This document shows, in pieces, positions 1 through 8,030 of a DNA stretch of 64,000 nt. Source of the stretch: an uncultured Paracoccaceae bacterium (GTDB lineage Bacteria > Pseudomonadota > Alphaproteobacteria > Rhodobacterales > Rhodobacteraceae). The translations under genes were made by a program, and so were the position numbers. Positions within the stretch are counted from its first letter, which is position 1. Every line of letters begins with the position of its first letter. Where the stretch lies: the NCBI GenBank assembly GCA_947494445.1, contig CANLVD010000005.1:120947-184946 (forward strand), written 5' to 3'. The notes under the pieces were generated by a model. The model saw only the letters and a list, made by a program, of their open reading frames with translations, was not told the origin of the DNA and searched no databases.

Positions 1-47
1 GTCATGTCGAGCTTGATCAGAAGGTCTTTGCCTTTCTGCGCAACCAT
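1..47 (-). CDS. GTA major tail protein g9, N-terminal fragment (cut by window edge)
   Basis: Only the first 15 codons are inside the window; they read MVAQKGKDLLIKLDM. This matches the start of Rhodobacter-type GTA major tail proteins (g9), and the gene sits directly after the DUF3168 gene g8, as in the RcGTA order. A ribosome binding site AAAGGA lies about 8 bases before the ATG. The tail tube is built from this protein. The rest, and g10 to g15, would lie to the left of the window. Confidence 0.7.
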   Translation of the reverse strand, partial: MVAQKGKDLLIKLDM

Positions 48-85
48 ATCCAGTTATCCTTTATCTGGGAAAATCAGTGTTGGGG

Positions 86-505
86 TCAGCCGGCCTCAAC
101 CAGTGCCCGAAACCTCAGGGTCACTCGTCTCCGATCCGGCGGAGCACCTCTTTCTGCCTTCGCGAACAGAAACCGCAGACAGGCAACAGCGCCTTCGCTC
201 AGGCTCAACGGGGTTTCCGTCAGCGCGGCGCCAATGGCAGCGGCAGCCTGTTTTGCAGGGCGAAACCCCTCCGCTGTCGAATGAACCGACACGGTGAAAT
301 CATGCTGCGCCCCCTGATGGGTGACAGAGCCATTGTCGCGCACGCGCTCCTCGCCGATCACCACATGGGTTTCTGGCGCAACACCCTCAACAAAGGGAAG
401 GTCACTGTCGAAAATCGCATCACCCACCAAAGCGCCAAGTGCCGCATTCCCGCTCAGCCGCTCGAACACGGCCACCTGCAATGCATCCGCAACCGCATAG
501 GTCAT
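86..505 (-). CDS. GTA g8, DUF3168 tail-completion protein
   Basis: 139 residues of the DUF3168 family, corresponding to RcGTA g8, thought to act at the head-proximal end of the tail (tail terminator role). The start MTYAVADALQVAVFERL and the pattern around residues 60-80 (a beta-rich segment with FTVSVHST) are typical. It overlaps the end of g7 by 4 bases, so the two are translationally coupled. Family assignment is by recognition; the precise structural role is inferred from position in the cluster. Confidence 0.8.
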   Translation of the reverse strand: MTYAVADALQVAVFERLSGNAALGALVGDAIFDSDLPFVEGVAPETHVVIGEERVRDNGSVTHQGAQHDFTVSVHSTAEGFRPAKQAAAAIGAALTETPLSLSEGAVACLRFLFAKAERGAPPDRRRVTLRFRALVEAG

Positions 506-840
506 GCCTGCACTCCTTCCAGTGCCGAACAGGTCAGATAGCGCCCGTAGGCATCTTCTTCAGCCACGCTCAAGATCCGGTAGACCCTGTTGCCATCGCG
601 AAACCTTTGATCTGCCCGCGGGCGTGAGGCAGCACCAACCGGCGCCCCGCGCACCACAATGCGCACTGGCACCTGCGGGGCTTCGCGCCCCGCGGCGACC
701 GGTTCGCGTCCGCCGCGTGCACGCACCTCTGCCCAAAGCGTGCCCTTCACAATCCAGCTGCCTGTATGACCACCGGCGCCATCGGCCACCCGGTCCCGTT
801 CTTCCAGCAGCAGTTTCCTTGACAGGTTCGGTTCTCTCAC
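502..840 (-). CDS. GTA g7, phage head-tail adaptor/head completion protein
   Basis: 112 residues resembling head-tail joining proteins of the SPP1 gp16/HK97 gp10 type, equivalent to RcGTA g7. The C-terminal part (FRDGNRVYRILSVAEED) is the conserved small beta-barrel segment of this family. It overlaps g6 by 4 bases upstream and g8 by 4 bases downstream. Together with g6 it would form the neck rings between portal and tail. Confidence 0.8.
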   Translation of the reverse strand: MREPNLSRKLLLEERDRVADGAGGHTGSWIVKGTLWAEVRARGGREPVAAGREAPQVPVRIVVRGAPVGAASRPRADQRFRDGNRVYRILSVAEEDAYGRYLTCSALEGVQA

Positions 841-1430
841 AGCGCACCTCCCGAGATGCGCACCTGTCTGTATCGCTCGATCAGGGACAGAACACCGAAG
901 GGCAGGATCCCGCCCTTGCCCTGCATCTCATTGCGGTTCTCATAGAAATATCCCGCCAACAGGATCACTGCCTGTGCCAGATCACTGGGAACATGGTCCC
1001 AGTCAGCGCCATAACCTGCTGTGAATCGGATCCTGACCGACCCGAGCGAGCTTGATTGGGGAAACACCCCCTTGGTCACCACCGCCGGGCGCTGGGCATC
1101 GATGCGCAATGTGTAACTGGTGGCCTCCAGCGTGGTCTCGATACCGTCCTGGCTCACCAGAGCAACCGCATTGACCGACCGCACGGGACCAACTGGCAAG
1201 GGCTGACAATCAGCTGATGCCCAGCGTCCCGCTTCCCACTCAAACTCACGCTCAAGGATCACACGCCCGGTGCGCGCCTCAATCGCGGCCATAGCTGCTT
1301 GCAGATACGCGTCCAGCAGACTGTCCTGTGACCCGTCATCGGCAAATCCACTGCCTAGGCGCAGATGATCAGCCAGCGCACGCACCGGCAATGCGCCCGG
1401 AGCAGGCGCGCTCAATTCCGTCAGATTCAT
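837..1430 (-). CDS. GTA g6, head-tail connector protein
   Basis: 197 residues of the phage gp6-like connector family. The N-terminal half is the helical part (ADHLRLGSGFADDGSQD, with the repeated alanine-rich helix YLQAAMAAIEARTGR). The C-terminal half is beta-rich (VRIRFTAGYGADWDHVP, then a final helix EMQGKGGILPFGVLSLIERY). A strong ribosome binding site GAGAGGA lies just before the ATG. In RcGTA this protein docks on the portal. The gene is separated from the capsid gene by one additional small ORF, which is not part of the classical g1-g15 list. Confidence 0.85.
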   Translation of the reverse strand: MNLTELSAPAPGALPVRALADHLRLGSGFADDGSQDSLLDAYLQAAMAAIEARTGRVILEREFEWEAGRWASADCQPLPVGPVRSVNAVALVSQDGIETTLEATSYTLRIDAQRPAVVTKGVFPQSSSLGSVRIRFTAGYGADWDHVPSDLAQAVILLAGYFYENRNEMQGKGGILPFGVLSLIERYRQVRISGGAL

Positions 1431-1485
1431 GTAATCCTCTCAACCGGGCCCAACCGCCCAAGATGGGTTTGAATGCGGGCTGGCC

Positions 1486-1776
1486 TCAGACAGCGACTTG
1501 CAAAACAACAGAACGCTCCAGCACCCGCTCCTGCGAGGTCTCAGCCTTGGCGCTCAGAATGTAGGTCTTGCCTGCCAGGCCTCCGCCCAGCTCAACATGG
1601 CTGAACCGCACATCGATACTTTGTCGTTTGACAAAAAGGTCTCCGGGTTCACACACAGGTTGTATCTGCCATCCCAGATCACTGGCGATGGTTTCACCAT
1701 GTTCCAGATAGCCTTCGTTCCAATCCAGATCATAAGTAACATCGACCGTGGACGCCTTCAGCATATAGCCGCTCAT
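1486..1776 (-). CDS. Small phage-like protein inserted between capsid and g6; possible fibre/tail adaptor family
   Basis: 96 residues, not one of the canonical RcGTA genes. The start VDVTYDLDWNEGYLEHGETI is reminiscent of a family of small phage proteins described as fibre-tail adaptors (lambdoid gp77-like), in which an N-terminal strand with a conserved DW and a following ETI segment leads to a single beta-sandwich. It has no signal peptide or membrane segment. The ATG follows an AGG about 8 bases upstream; a second in-frame Met (residue 5) is an alternative. It is in the same orientation as its neighbours and most likely part of the GTA operon. The function is not known to me; a virion decoration or connector role is an inference. 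Confidence 0.55.
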   Translation of the reverse strand: MSGYMLKASTVDVTYDLDWNEGYLEHGETIASDLGWQIQPVCEPGDLFVKRQSIDVRFSHVELGGGLAGKTYILSAKAETSQERVLERSVVLQVAV

Positions 1777-1879
1777 TGGTTAACCTGTTCCCGTTGGAGT
1801 ACAGAAGTGACACTCCCTGGACCTGGCCATGCAGGCTGAGGGAGGGGGACCCGACTTTCAGATCCAGAGAGCGTCGGCC

Positions 1880-1898
1880 CCGCCCCGTAGTGGGGCGG
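1880..1898 (-). terminator. GC-rich hairpin after the capsid gene
   Basis: Arms CCGCCCC (1880-1886) and GGGGCGG (1892-1898) pair perfectly around a 5-base loop, 12 bases after the capsid stop codon on the transcribed strand. No T-run follows, so it is more likely an attenuator or mRNA 3'-end stabiliser for the highly needed capsid message than a full terminator. Confidence 0.5.
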
Positions 1899-1910
1899 TA
1901 TCCCGCTCCG

Positions 1911-3110
1911 TTACGAGAGCGAGAATTTCAGCAGTTTGATCGCAGCGAAATCGCTGACGTCACCGCCGACACGTTTGGTTGCGTAGAAAAGGACATGTGG
2001 TTTGGCCGAAAACGGATCGCGCAGAATGCGCATGTCCGGTTTTTCAGCGATGGTGTAGCCCGAGTTGAAATCGCCAAAGGCAATCGCCGTCTCACCATCC
2101 GCGATCTCAGGCATCTCTTCCGCGATCAGAACCGGATAACCCATCAACCGGGCAGGTTCTGCAGCCGCAAGCCCATCGGACCAAAGGAAGCGCCCATCGG
2201 CATCTTTCATCTTGCGCACGGCACCTGCGGTTTTCGAGTTCATGATGAACTGAGCCTTGGCGCGGTAGCGCGCACCAAGTGAATATACCAGGTCCACAAT
2301 CGCATCGGCCGGTTCGGCAGAGGAGAAATCACCGGCCTCACCAGTTGCCACATAGCCAAGGTTGCCCCAGGTCCAACTGTCGTTTTCGACCGCCGTATAG
2401 GTCAGAAACCCGGTCGGTTGATTGACACCCGTGCCCGAGATGAAGGCCTTGCTTTCTTCGCGCACAAACCGGTCGCCAATGCGCTCGGCAAGCCAGCCTT
2501 CGACGTCAAACGCGCTGTCATCCAGCAAACGCTGGGATGCTTTCGGCAACGCTGACAACTCGTGCAGCGGAATGGTGATCCGCTCGATGGTGGGAGTATC
2601 TGTTTCCACGAATGCGCCGGTCTCCGACGCCCAGCCATAGCCTGTATTGCTCTGGTCGATCAGAACATCAAACGCCACGCTGTCGACTTGCACCACATTG
2701 GCAACCGCGCGCAGGCTGGAAGCTCCTTCCAGAACCGACAGGATCCGGTGCGTCGTCTGGGGATCGACCAGATACCCGCCTTCCGCTGCCACGGCCGTGT
2801 TCAGCGCCTTGCCGTCCAGTTCAAGCCCCCGCAGCCCGTCATCATCACCCGAGCGCAGGTATGCGCCGATAGCCTTGGCGTGGGGTTGTTCCAGATCAGC
2901 CGCATGGCTCAAGGCCGGGCGGTTGGCCGCCAGAGATTTGCGATCAAGCATGGTCAAACGGGTATCCTGTTCAATGAGTTTGGTTTTGATGTCAGTCTGA
3001 AAATCTTTGAAATCGCTCAGAAACCCGGCCATCGCGGCCTTCACCTCATGGGCAGGGGTCTGAGCCGGTTGGGCAGAACCCGCCCGGGATTTGGTCTCAG
3101 CGTTTCGCAT
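1911..3110 (-). CDS. GTA major capsid protein g5 (HK97 fold)
   Basis: 399 residues, close to the RcGTA capsid length. Residues 1 to about 100 form the helical delta/scaffold domain (FLSDFKDFQTDIKTKLIEQD), which the prohead protease g4 should remove. The HK97-like shell domain follows, ending in the typical segment DMRILRDPFSAKPHVLFYAT. The reading frame is open further upstream, but I chose the ATG at 3110 because AAAGGA stands 5-6 bases before it and because an earlier start would overlap g4 heavily. It is followed by a GC-rich hairpin. Confidence 0.92.
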   Translation of the reverse strand: MRNAETKSRAGSAQPAQTPAHEVKAAMAGFLSDFKDFQTDIKTKLIEQDTRLTMLDRKSLAANRPALSHAADLEQPHAKAIGAYLRSGDDDGLRGLELDGKALNTAVAAEGGYLVDPQTTHRILSVLEGASSLRAVANVVQVDSVAFDVLIDQSNTGYGWASETGAFVETDTPTIERITIPLHELSALPKASQRLLDDSAFDVEGWLAERIGDRFVREESKAFISGTGVNQPTGFLTYTAVENDSWTWGNLGYVATGEAGDFSSAEPADAIVDLVYSLGARYRAKAQFIMNSKTAGAVRKMKDADGRFLWSDGLAAAEPARLMGYPVLIAEEMPEIADGETAIAFGDFNSGYTIAEKPDMRILRDPFSAKPHVLFYATKRVGGDVSDFAAIKLLKFSLS

Positions 3111-3124
3111 CGTTTGGTCCTTTG

Positions 3125-3688
3125 TCAAAGGGATGAACATGGCTCGTCGGCCATCAACTGACTGGCGCTGCGAAACGCATCCGCCAGGTCCTGCACGAAT
3201 TTCTCTTCCTCCGGTTCCGAAGGTGAAATCCGTGCTTCGGGCAGCATCGGAAACGTGACAACCGATACCTCCCAAAGCTCAATCTCATGCAGAAGGCGTG
3301 TGCCTTCTGCTGATTTTTCCGCACGCTTGGTCCGGTATCCGATGGACAACCCGTCAATCGCGCCGGCTTCCAGCAACGCAAGCGCCTCGCGTCCACGCTG
3401 CACATCACTCAGCAAGCGGCCTTTGACCCACAACCCGGTGTCATCTTCGCGAACCTCGTCCCAGATGCCGATCGGCTCTGCCGGGTTATGTTGCCACAAC
3501 ATGCGGATTGGCGCCGAGCGGTGCTTCAAGGCTTTGCCGTAAGCGCCTTTGACCACCACATCATGACCCTGATCGGGCTTGCCAAACAGCGATGCATAGC
3601 CTTCGATAGCGCCCGCCTTCAGTTTCAGGCCATCCCCCAGCGCGCAGTATTTCATCTCAAGCGCAGGCGCGCCCGGTCTGTAGAGCAT
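3125..3688 (-). CDS. GTA prohead protease g4 (HK97 family)
   Basis: 187 residues of the HK97 prohead protease family (herpesvirus-type serine protease fold). Visible family signatures are EGYASLFGKPDQ near the N-terminus, LWQHNPAEPIGIWDEV with the conserved histidine, and GLSIGYRTKRAE with the conserved serine. The start at 3688 is preceded by AGAGGAA at good spacing; the upstream open frame overlaps g3.5 and lacks similarity. It lies 14 bases before the capsid gene and would trim the capsid N-terminal domain during head maturation. Confidence 0.9.
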   Translation of the reverse strand: MLYRPGAPALEMKYCALGDGLKLKAGAIEGYASLFGKPDQGHDVVVKGAYGKALKHRSAPIRMLWQHNPAEPIGIWDEVREDDTGLWVKGRLLSDVQRGREALALLEAGAIDGLSIGYRTKRAEKSAEGTRLLHEIELWEVSVVTFPMLPEARISPSEPEEEKFVQDLADAFRSASQLMADEPCSSL

Positions 3689-3702
3689 TTTAAATTCCTC
3701 TT

Positions 3703-3939
3703 TCAGTTCAGATGAGGCAAAAGCCGATAAGCCATATCCATGGCCAGAAACGCCGCCAGTCCCGAAACACCCAGCCAGATCCGCCGCTCCATGCGGTCGA
3801 TCGCGTGCTCGATGTGTTTCAAACGCTGATCCAGCGCGTCCCATTTAGCGTCAGCCACTTTTTCATTCGCCTCGATCCGCACCGTTGCGGCGTCAAATGG
3901 CTCATAGAGAAAGCGTGATCCCGAATGTCTGGCGGTCAT
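3703..3939 (-). CDS. GTA g3.5, small coiled-coil membrane-anchored protein
   Basis: 78 residues, starting 4 bases after the portal stop codon. The middle is a predicted helix with heptad-like spacing (ANEKVADAKWDALDQRLKHI), followed by one hydrophobic segment near the C-terminus (IWLGVSGLAAFLAMDMAYRL). Size, position between portal and protease and this layout match RcGTA orfg3.5, whose function is unsettled. A longer version starting at 3975 would run into the portal gene and is less likely. Confidence 0.75.
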   Translation of the reverse strand: MTARHSGSRFLYEPFDAATVRIEANEKVADAKWDALDQRLKHIEHAIDRMERRIWLGVSGLAAFLAMDMAYRLLPHLN

Positions 3940-3943
3940 GACA

Positions 3944-5113
3944 TCAACCACCCTCGGGCAAACGCGGCAATCCAAGCATCTGACGTTTCTCGCCGTCGGT
4001 TAGGAACCCGGCATTCGCAACCCGGCGCCACTGCGCCTCCCGCTCGGAAGCAAGTGCAGGTACGAGGTCCAGATCGGGTTTGATGGTCAGCCCTGCGTCA
4101 AACCGAGGTCCAAACCAGGAGCTGATTTCACTCAAAGTGCGCGCCACCAACGGCAGTACGGTCAGGCGGTAGAAGGCCCGGTTGGCCTCCTGATAGTTTG
4201 CGTAGGAATTGTCACCCGGCAGCCCCAGCAACATAGGCGGCACGCCAAAGGCCAGCGCAATTTCGCGGGCCGAGCTTTCCTTGGTCTTCTGGAATTCCAT
4301 GTCAGAGGGGGAAAACCCCATCGGCTTCCAATCCAGCCCTCCTTCGAGAAGCATCGGCCGTCCGGCATTGCGCGCGCCCTGATGGTTTGCTTCCAACTCC
4401 TCAACCAGTCGCGCATATTGGTCATTGGCCAGCGATCCCATGCCATCACCGCCCCGGTACACAATGGCACCAGAAGGGCGCGCGGCATTATCAAGCAGAG
4501 ACTTTGACCACTTGGACGCAGCATTGTGCACATCCACCGCACTTGCCGCGGCCTGCATTGCGGACAACCCATAGTGGTCATCCTGCGGGTGGAAAGACTT
4601 CAGATGCAGCACAGGTGCCACATCCTGCCCCATGTCAAACCGGTGCTTCTTCGATCCGACCACGTATTCGTATGCGACTGGCCAGCCATCCTTTCCGGGG
4701 ACTACCCGCATCCGGTCAGAGCGCAGAACATATATCTCGTCCCGCGTAATGCCGCTTGCGGCTTCCAGATAGCCATCGCCAGTCAGCAGCACCTGCCCGT
4801 AAAGCGCTTCCAGCAACGCGGCTCCGCCTTGCCCCGGATTGGGGCGCTCCAGAAGATCGACCAAAGGATGCGTCTCATACCGCCTTGTCTTGTCCTGCAC
4901 CACAAGGGGCAGGGCGGCAGCAGCCTCGGCAATCATCTTGACGCAGCGAAATCCAACCGGGTTGCCTGCAAATCCCGTGCGCGTCAGCGAACTTGCATCC
5001 CGCGGAGACCACGCAACCCGGCCGGATGTGTGAAACGCGATCACAGGTGCAGCAGCACTTGATTTGCTCTCGGTCACGTCCGGTTTCGCAGCTTGAAACA
5101 GTTTCAGAACCAT
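3944..5113 (-). CDS. GTA portal protein g3 (HK97 family)
   Basis: 389 residues of the HK97-type phage portal family; the dodecameric portal is the DNA entry channel of the head and docks the terminase. Typical segments are AGNPVGFRCVKMIAEAAAAL near residue 55, HPLVDLLERPNPGQGG near residue 90, and LAFGVPPMLLGLPGDNSYAN near residue 290, the last being highly characteristic of the family. AGGAGA precedes the ATG by 9 bases. A 148-base stretch without a gene separates it from g2; I see no structured element there. Confidence 0.93.
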   Translation of the reverse strand: MVLKLFQAAKPDVTESKSSAAAPVIAFHTSGRVAWSPRDASSLTRTGFAGNPVGFRCVKMIAEAAAALPLVVQDKTRRYETHPLVDLLERPNPGQGGAALLEALYGQVLLTGDGYLEAASGITRDEIYVLRSDRMRVVPGKDGWPVAYEYVVGSKKHRFDMGQDVAPVLHLKSFHPQDDHYGLSAMQAAASAVDVHNAASKWSKSLLDNAARPSGAIVYRGGDGMGSLANDQYARLVEELEANHQGARNAGRPMLLEGGLDWKPMGFSPSDMEFQKTKESSAREIALAFGVPPMLLGLPGDNSYANYQEANRAFYRLTVLPLVARTLSEISSWFGPRFDAGLTIKPDLDLVPALASEREAQWRRVANAGFLTDGEKRQMLGLPRLPEGG

Positions 5114-5261
5114 TGCGATAGTGTCTCCTGAAAGAGTGGCTGTTCACGCGCTGCCAACAGGCAGACACATGGTGCAAGGCAGGTCTCGTCTTACCGGGCC
5201 TTGACCCCGGGCCAGACCCGTCTGTCGATTTCCCTACAATTCTCCCGCCAGAGCGTATCGC

Positions 5262-6662
5262 TCACAAATGGCGGACACGCGGCTGCTGATATCTTGCTGC
5301 AGGTTCGACCATCAGGTCGGTCAGCGCCCAGACCAGCGCATCCACGCGGTCTGGACTGCCAGATCCTTGAAAACCCTGTAGCGTCATCTGGCACATTTGG
5401 TCTTCCAGCTTGCCGAACTGATCGCCGTGATGAACCCTGCCTTGCTCATAAAGAGCGGCAACAGGTTCTGCGCGTGCCAGTTTGCCTCGTGATGCCCTCA
5501 CCGCACGATACGGTACCATTGGGTCCAGTTGCCGCAGGATCGTTTCCACGAGGTCACCCCCCTGGTTGACTTCAGCCACGATCCGGTCGGCCTTGAAATC
5601 ATGAAACAGCGCCAGGGCCCGCGCTGCCCACTCATTGGGTGTCGCCCCGCTCAGCGACCCGTCAGCCAGAACATATGCTTCCCATGTCTGTGGCGCCCCC
5701 GAGTTGCGCACACCAGCCACCACAATTCCGCATTCGTCCGCCGATTTGCCCGAGGTGACAGGCGGGTCCACGGCAACCACGATCCTGTCCAGATCTTCAG
5801 GGGCCGGTTTGCGGCCTGTGTCCAGCATCAGCGGGGTCCACATGCCGCCTTCGAAGTTGAAAAGTAGTTCTCCGTCCAGTTCCTGACGTGCCATTCGCGT
5901 GCCGCCAAACCGGGCTCGAACACGTTCCAGAAAGCCGTTTGCCAGAAACCCTTCATTGACGTCCTTGGGTGCCGATGTCTGTACCGTGCCATCTGCCTCA
6001 AGCAGATCATGCAAAAGCCCTACGTTTCGCGGTGTGGTTGTCACCACCTGCTGCGGGTTGTCCCCCAACCTCAGCGCAAACTGCAACATGTCCCAGGCGC
6101 GTTCCGGCTGCTTCCATTTGGCCAACTCGTCAACCCAGGCACAATCAAACTGCGGCCCTCTCAATGCTTCGGGATCCGCTGCCGAAAAGCATTGTGCAAC
6201 CGCTCCGTTGGGCCACAGCAGCTGGCGTCTCGTGGCAATCCAGTCAGGCCGCCGGTCCGGGGGAGAGTTGGCAAGAATTCCGCTTTCCCCGAATATCATC
6301 ACATCGCGTGCCTGATCGTAGGTGCTCCCCAGAAGTGCCACCTTGCGGCAGCGCCCCGGTTCATATGGGCCCGAGCCTTCGACCTGTGTGCGGACCCATT
6401 CCGCTCCTGCACGTGTCTTGCCGGCACCACGGCCGCCAAGGATAACCCATGTGTTCCAATCCCCACCCGGCGCCAATTGGTGCTCGGGATGGGCCCAGTG
6501 TTCAAACAGAAACGGCAAGGATCTGAGCGCATTCGGGCTCAGAGTGTCAAGGAAGGCCTCAATCTCGGTCTCGCCCACCGAGACGAGCAAGTCGCGAATG
6601 GACTTCCATTCTGGCCTGTTCAAGATCAAGCGCAGGCTGTCCGTCCTTGCCAAGTTTCCCAA
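5262..6662 (-). CDS. GTA large terminase g2
   Basis: 466 residues. The ATPase domain has Walker A GGRGAGKT near residue 75 and a Walker B-like FDCAWVDELAKW near residue 175. The C-terminal nuclease half has acidic residues in IVVAVDPPVTSGKSADECG and IVAEVNQGGDLVE. This motor packages host DNA into GTA heads. The start is a TTG at 6662 preceded by GGAGGGATCTC, a very good ribosome binding site lying inside g1, so g2 overlaps g1 by 104 bases. No ATG gives an equally good start; a GTG at 6578 is possible but lacks such a site. Confidence 0.93.
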   Translation of the reverse strand: MGNLARTDSLRLILNRPEWKSIRDLLVSVGETEIEAFLDTLSPNALRSLPFLFEHWAHPEHQLAPGGDWNTWVILGGRGAGKTRAGAEWVRTQVEGSGPYEPGRCRKVALLGSTYDQARDVMIFGESGILANSPPDRRPDWIATRRQLLWPNGAVAQCFSAADPEALRGPQFDCAWVDELAKWKQPERAWDMLQFALRLGDNPQQVVTTTPRNVGLLHDLLEADGTVQTSAPKDVNEGFLANGFLERVRARFGGTRMARQELDGELLFNFEGGMWTPLMLDTGRKPAPEDLDRIVVAVDPPVTSGKSADECGIVVAGVRNSGAPQTWEAYVLADGSLSGATPNEWAARALALFHDFKADRIVAEVNQGGDLVETILRQLDPMVPYRAVRASRGKLARAEPVAALYEQGRVHHGDQFGKLEDQMCQMTLQGFQGSGSPDRVDALVWALTDLMVEPAARYQQPRVRHL

Positions 6663-6873
6663 GAGATCCCTCCATGTCCTGCAAATGTTGAAGCTGCCGC
6701 AGAAGGCTTGCTGCCGAAGAGGACCCCGACTTCAGGGCTTCCTTGTCAACGTCTCCACGCCCCAGAGCTTCAACAATGTCTCGCAATTGTTTGCTAAGCT
6801 GGCTGAACAGCCAGTGTGAATGAGCAAGTCTCTCCTGCGCATTCCCGACATCTCCGGGATTGCTGGTGTCCAT
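6559..6873 (-). CDS. GTA g1, small terminase subunit
   Basis: 104 residues, helix-rich and without cysteine. The segment ERLAHSHWLFSQLSKQLRDI (residues 14-33) followed by a second long helix (SAASLLRQLQHLQDMEGSLG) matches RcGTA g1, the small terminase that works with g2 and in RcGTA has lost sequence-specific DNA recognition. The ATG at 6873 has an AGG about 8 bases upstream. It is the first gene of the leftward cluster and is preceded by a promoter-terminator pair. Confidence 0.8.
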   Translation of the reverse strand: MDTSNPGDVGNAQERLAHSHWLFSQLSKQLRDIVEALGRGDVDKEALKSGSSSAASLLRQLQHLQDMEGSLGKLGKDGQPALDLEQARMEVHSRLARLGGRDRD

Positions 6874-6923
6874 ACGGTACCTGCCTATGTGAAAGTGTAG
6901 GATGAAGAACTGATCTGAGAATC

Positions 6924-6952
6924 AAAAAAGCCCCGCAATTCCTTGCAAGGCT
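6924..6952 (-). terminator. Intrinsic terminator between mltG and GTA g1
   Basis: On the minus strand the arms at 6952-6943 and 6938-6929 form a 10-pair stem (two G-U pairs) with a GGAA tetraloop, followed directly by six T. This is a textbook Rho-independent terminator. It ends transcripts coming from mltG, but it also lies about 22 bases downstream of the predicted start point of the promoter at 6981-7009, so it may attenuate GTA transcription. Confidence 0.85.
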
Positions 6953-6980
6953 CCGCTGGACTTTCCCCATCCTGCAAATA

Positions 6981-7009
6981 GGTATACTTTAGAGCGTACG
7001 GTATGTCAA
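6981..7009 (-). promoter_or_regulatory. Sigma70-type promoter upstream of the GTA cluster
   Basis: Minus strand: TTGACA at 7009-7004, a spacer of exactly 17 bases and TATACC at 6986-6981. Transcription would begin near 6974 and run toward g1. An ATG at 6970-6968 lies within a few bases of that start, so a leaderless short reading frame through the hairpin is possible. Confidence 0.7.
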
Positions 7010-7040
7010 CAATTATATTCCAGGTTGTGTAAACCCAATG

Positions 7041-8030
7041 CTACTGACTGGCCCGTTCCGCCTCGATCCGACGCCATTCGGCAACGTTTCGATTGTGCTC
7101 TGACAGTGTCTTTGCAAACGCATGACCTCCGGTTCCATCAGCCACGAAGAAGATGAAATCGGTGGTTTCCGGATTGGCCGTTGCCTCAATGGCAGCACGT
7201 CCCGGATTGGCAATTGGCGTCGGGGGTAACCCGTCAACTTTGTAGCTGTTGTAAGGGGTTACCCGGTCCAACTCTGACCGCCGCAACCCACGACCAAGCT
7301 TCTCTTTGCCCAATGTGATCCCATATCTGACCGTCGCATCAGCTTCCAGACGGATGCCATTGTTCAGCCGGTTGACGAAGACAGATGCCACCTTGGCCCA
7401 TTCTTCCGCACCTCCGGCTTCGCGCTCGACCACAGAGGCCAGGATCAGCAGATCCTGAGGCGAAGAAATCGGCAGATCCTCCGCACGGTTCTCCCAGGCA
7501 TTGGCCAGAATGGTCTCCTGCGCCTGCTCCATTTGTGCTAGAACCGATGCCCGAGTCGCTCCGCGAGAGAACGAATAGGTGTTGGGGGCAAGTGTGCCCT
7601 CAAGCGGCACCTCGTCGATTTCGCCAACCAGTCCTTCGGTGACTTTCAACCGTTCAACCACTTCCCAACTTGTGAAGCCCTCGGGGATTGTCACTCGCAA
7701 CTGGATGCCAACGCCCGAAGTGACAATGGCATGGACTTCACGCATCGTCGCACCGGCAGGAATTTCGTATTCGCCTGCTTTCAGGCCCTGATCCAATCCA
7801 CCGTACCGCATGCCGACCCGAAAAAGGGAGGCGCTTGAAATGGCACCTTTTTCCTCCAGCCGGTTGCTCGCCTTGGCAAAAGTATCACCGCGCGGCACCT
7901 CAAACACCAAAGGCTCCTCAAGTGGTCCGGGAGCTTCAAATCTGGAAATGCCCCAGTTGACCAAACCATATAACACCACCAGCCCGACAATCAGAAAGGT
8001 TAGGGCATTGGCCGCGAAATGACGTGCCAT
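7041..8030 (-). CDS. mltG: Endolytic murein transglycosylase MltG
   Basis: 329 residues. One N-terminal membrane segment (residues about 10-28, LTFLIVGLVVLYGLVNWGIS) is followed by a LysM-like region and the YceG/MltG catalytic domain. The signature ASVVEREAGG carries the catalytic glutamate and is followed by KVASVFVNRLNNGIRLEADA. MltG cuts nascent glycan strands in the periplasm and releases the growing chains from the membrane. The ATG follows the fabF stop without a gap, so both genes are co-transcribed. The fabF-mltG order is common in alphaproteobacteria. Confidence 0.93.
   Translation of the reverse strand: MARHFAANALTFLIVGLVVLYGLVNWGISRFEAPGPLEEPLVFEVPRGDTFAKASNRLEEKGAISSASLFRVGMRYGGLDQGLKAGEYEIPAGATMREVHAIVTSGVGIQLRVTIPEGFTSWEVVERLKVTEGLVGEIDEVPLEGTLAPNTYSFSRGATRASVLAQMEQAQETILANAWENRAEDLPISSPQDLLILASVVEREAGGAEEWAKVASVFVNRLNNGIRLEADATVRYGITLGKEKLGRGLRRSELDRVTPYNSYKVDGLPPTPIANPGRAAIEATANPETTDFIFFVADGTGGHAFAKTLSEHNRNVAEWRRIEAERASQ

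Noticed and set aside
1..6873. Interpretation as an ordinary prophage
   Set aside because: No integrase, repressor, replication or lysis genes are visible, and the gene order and sizes fit the Rhodobacter GTA cluster.
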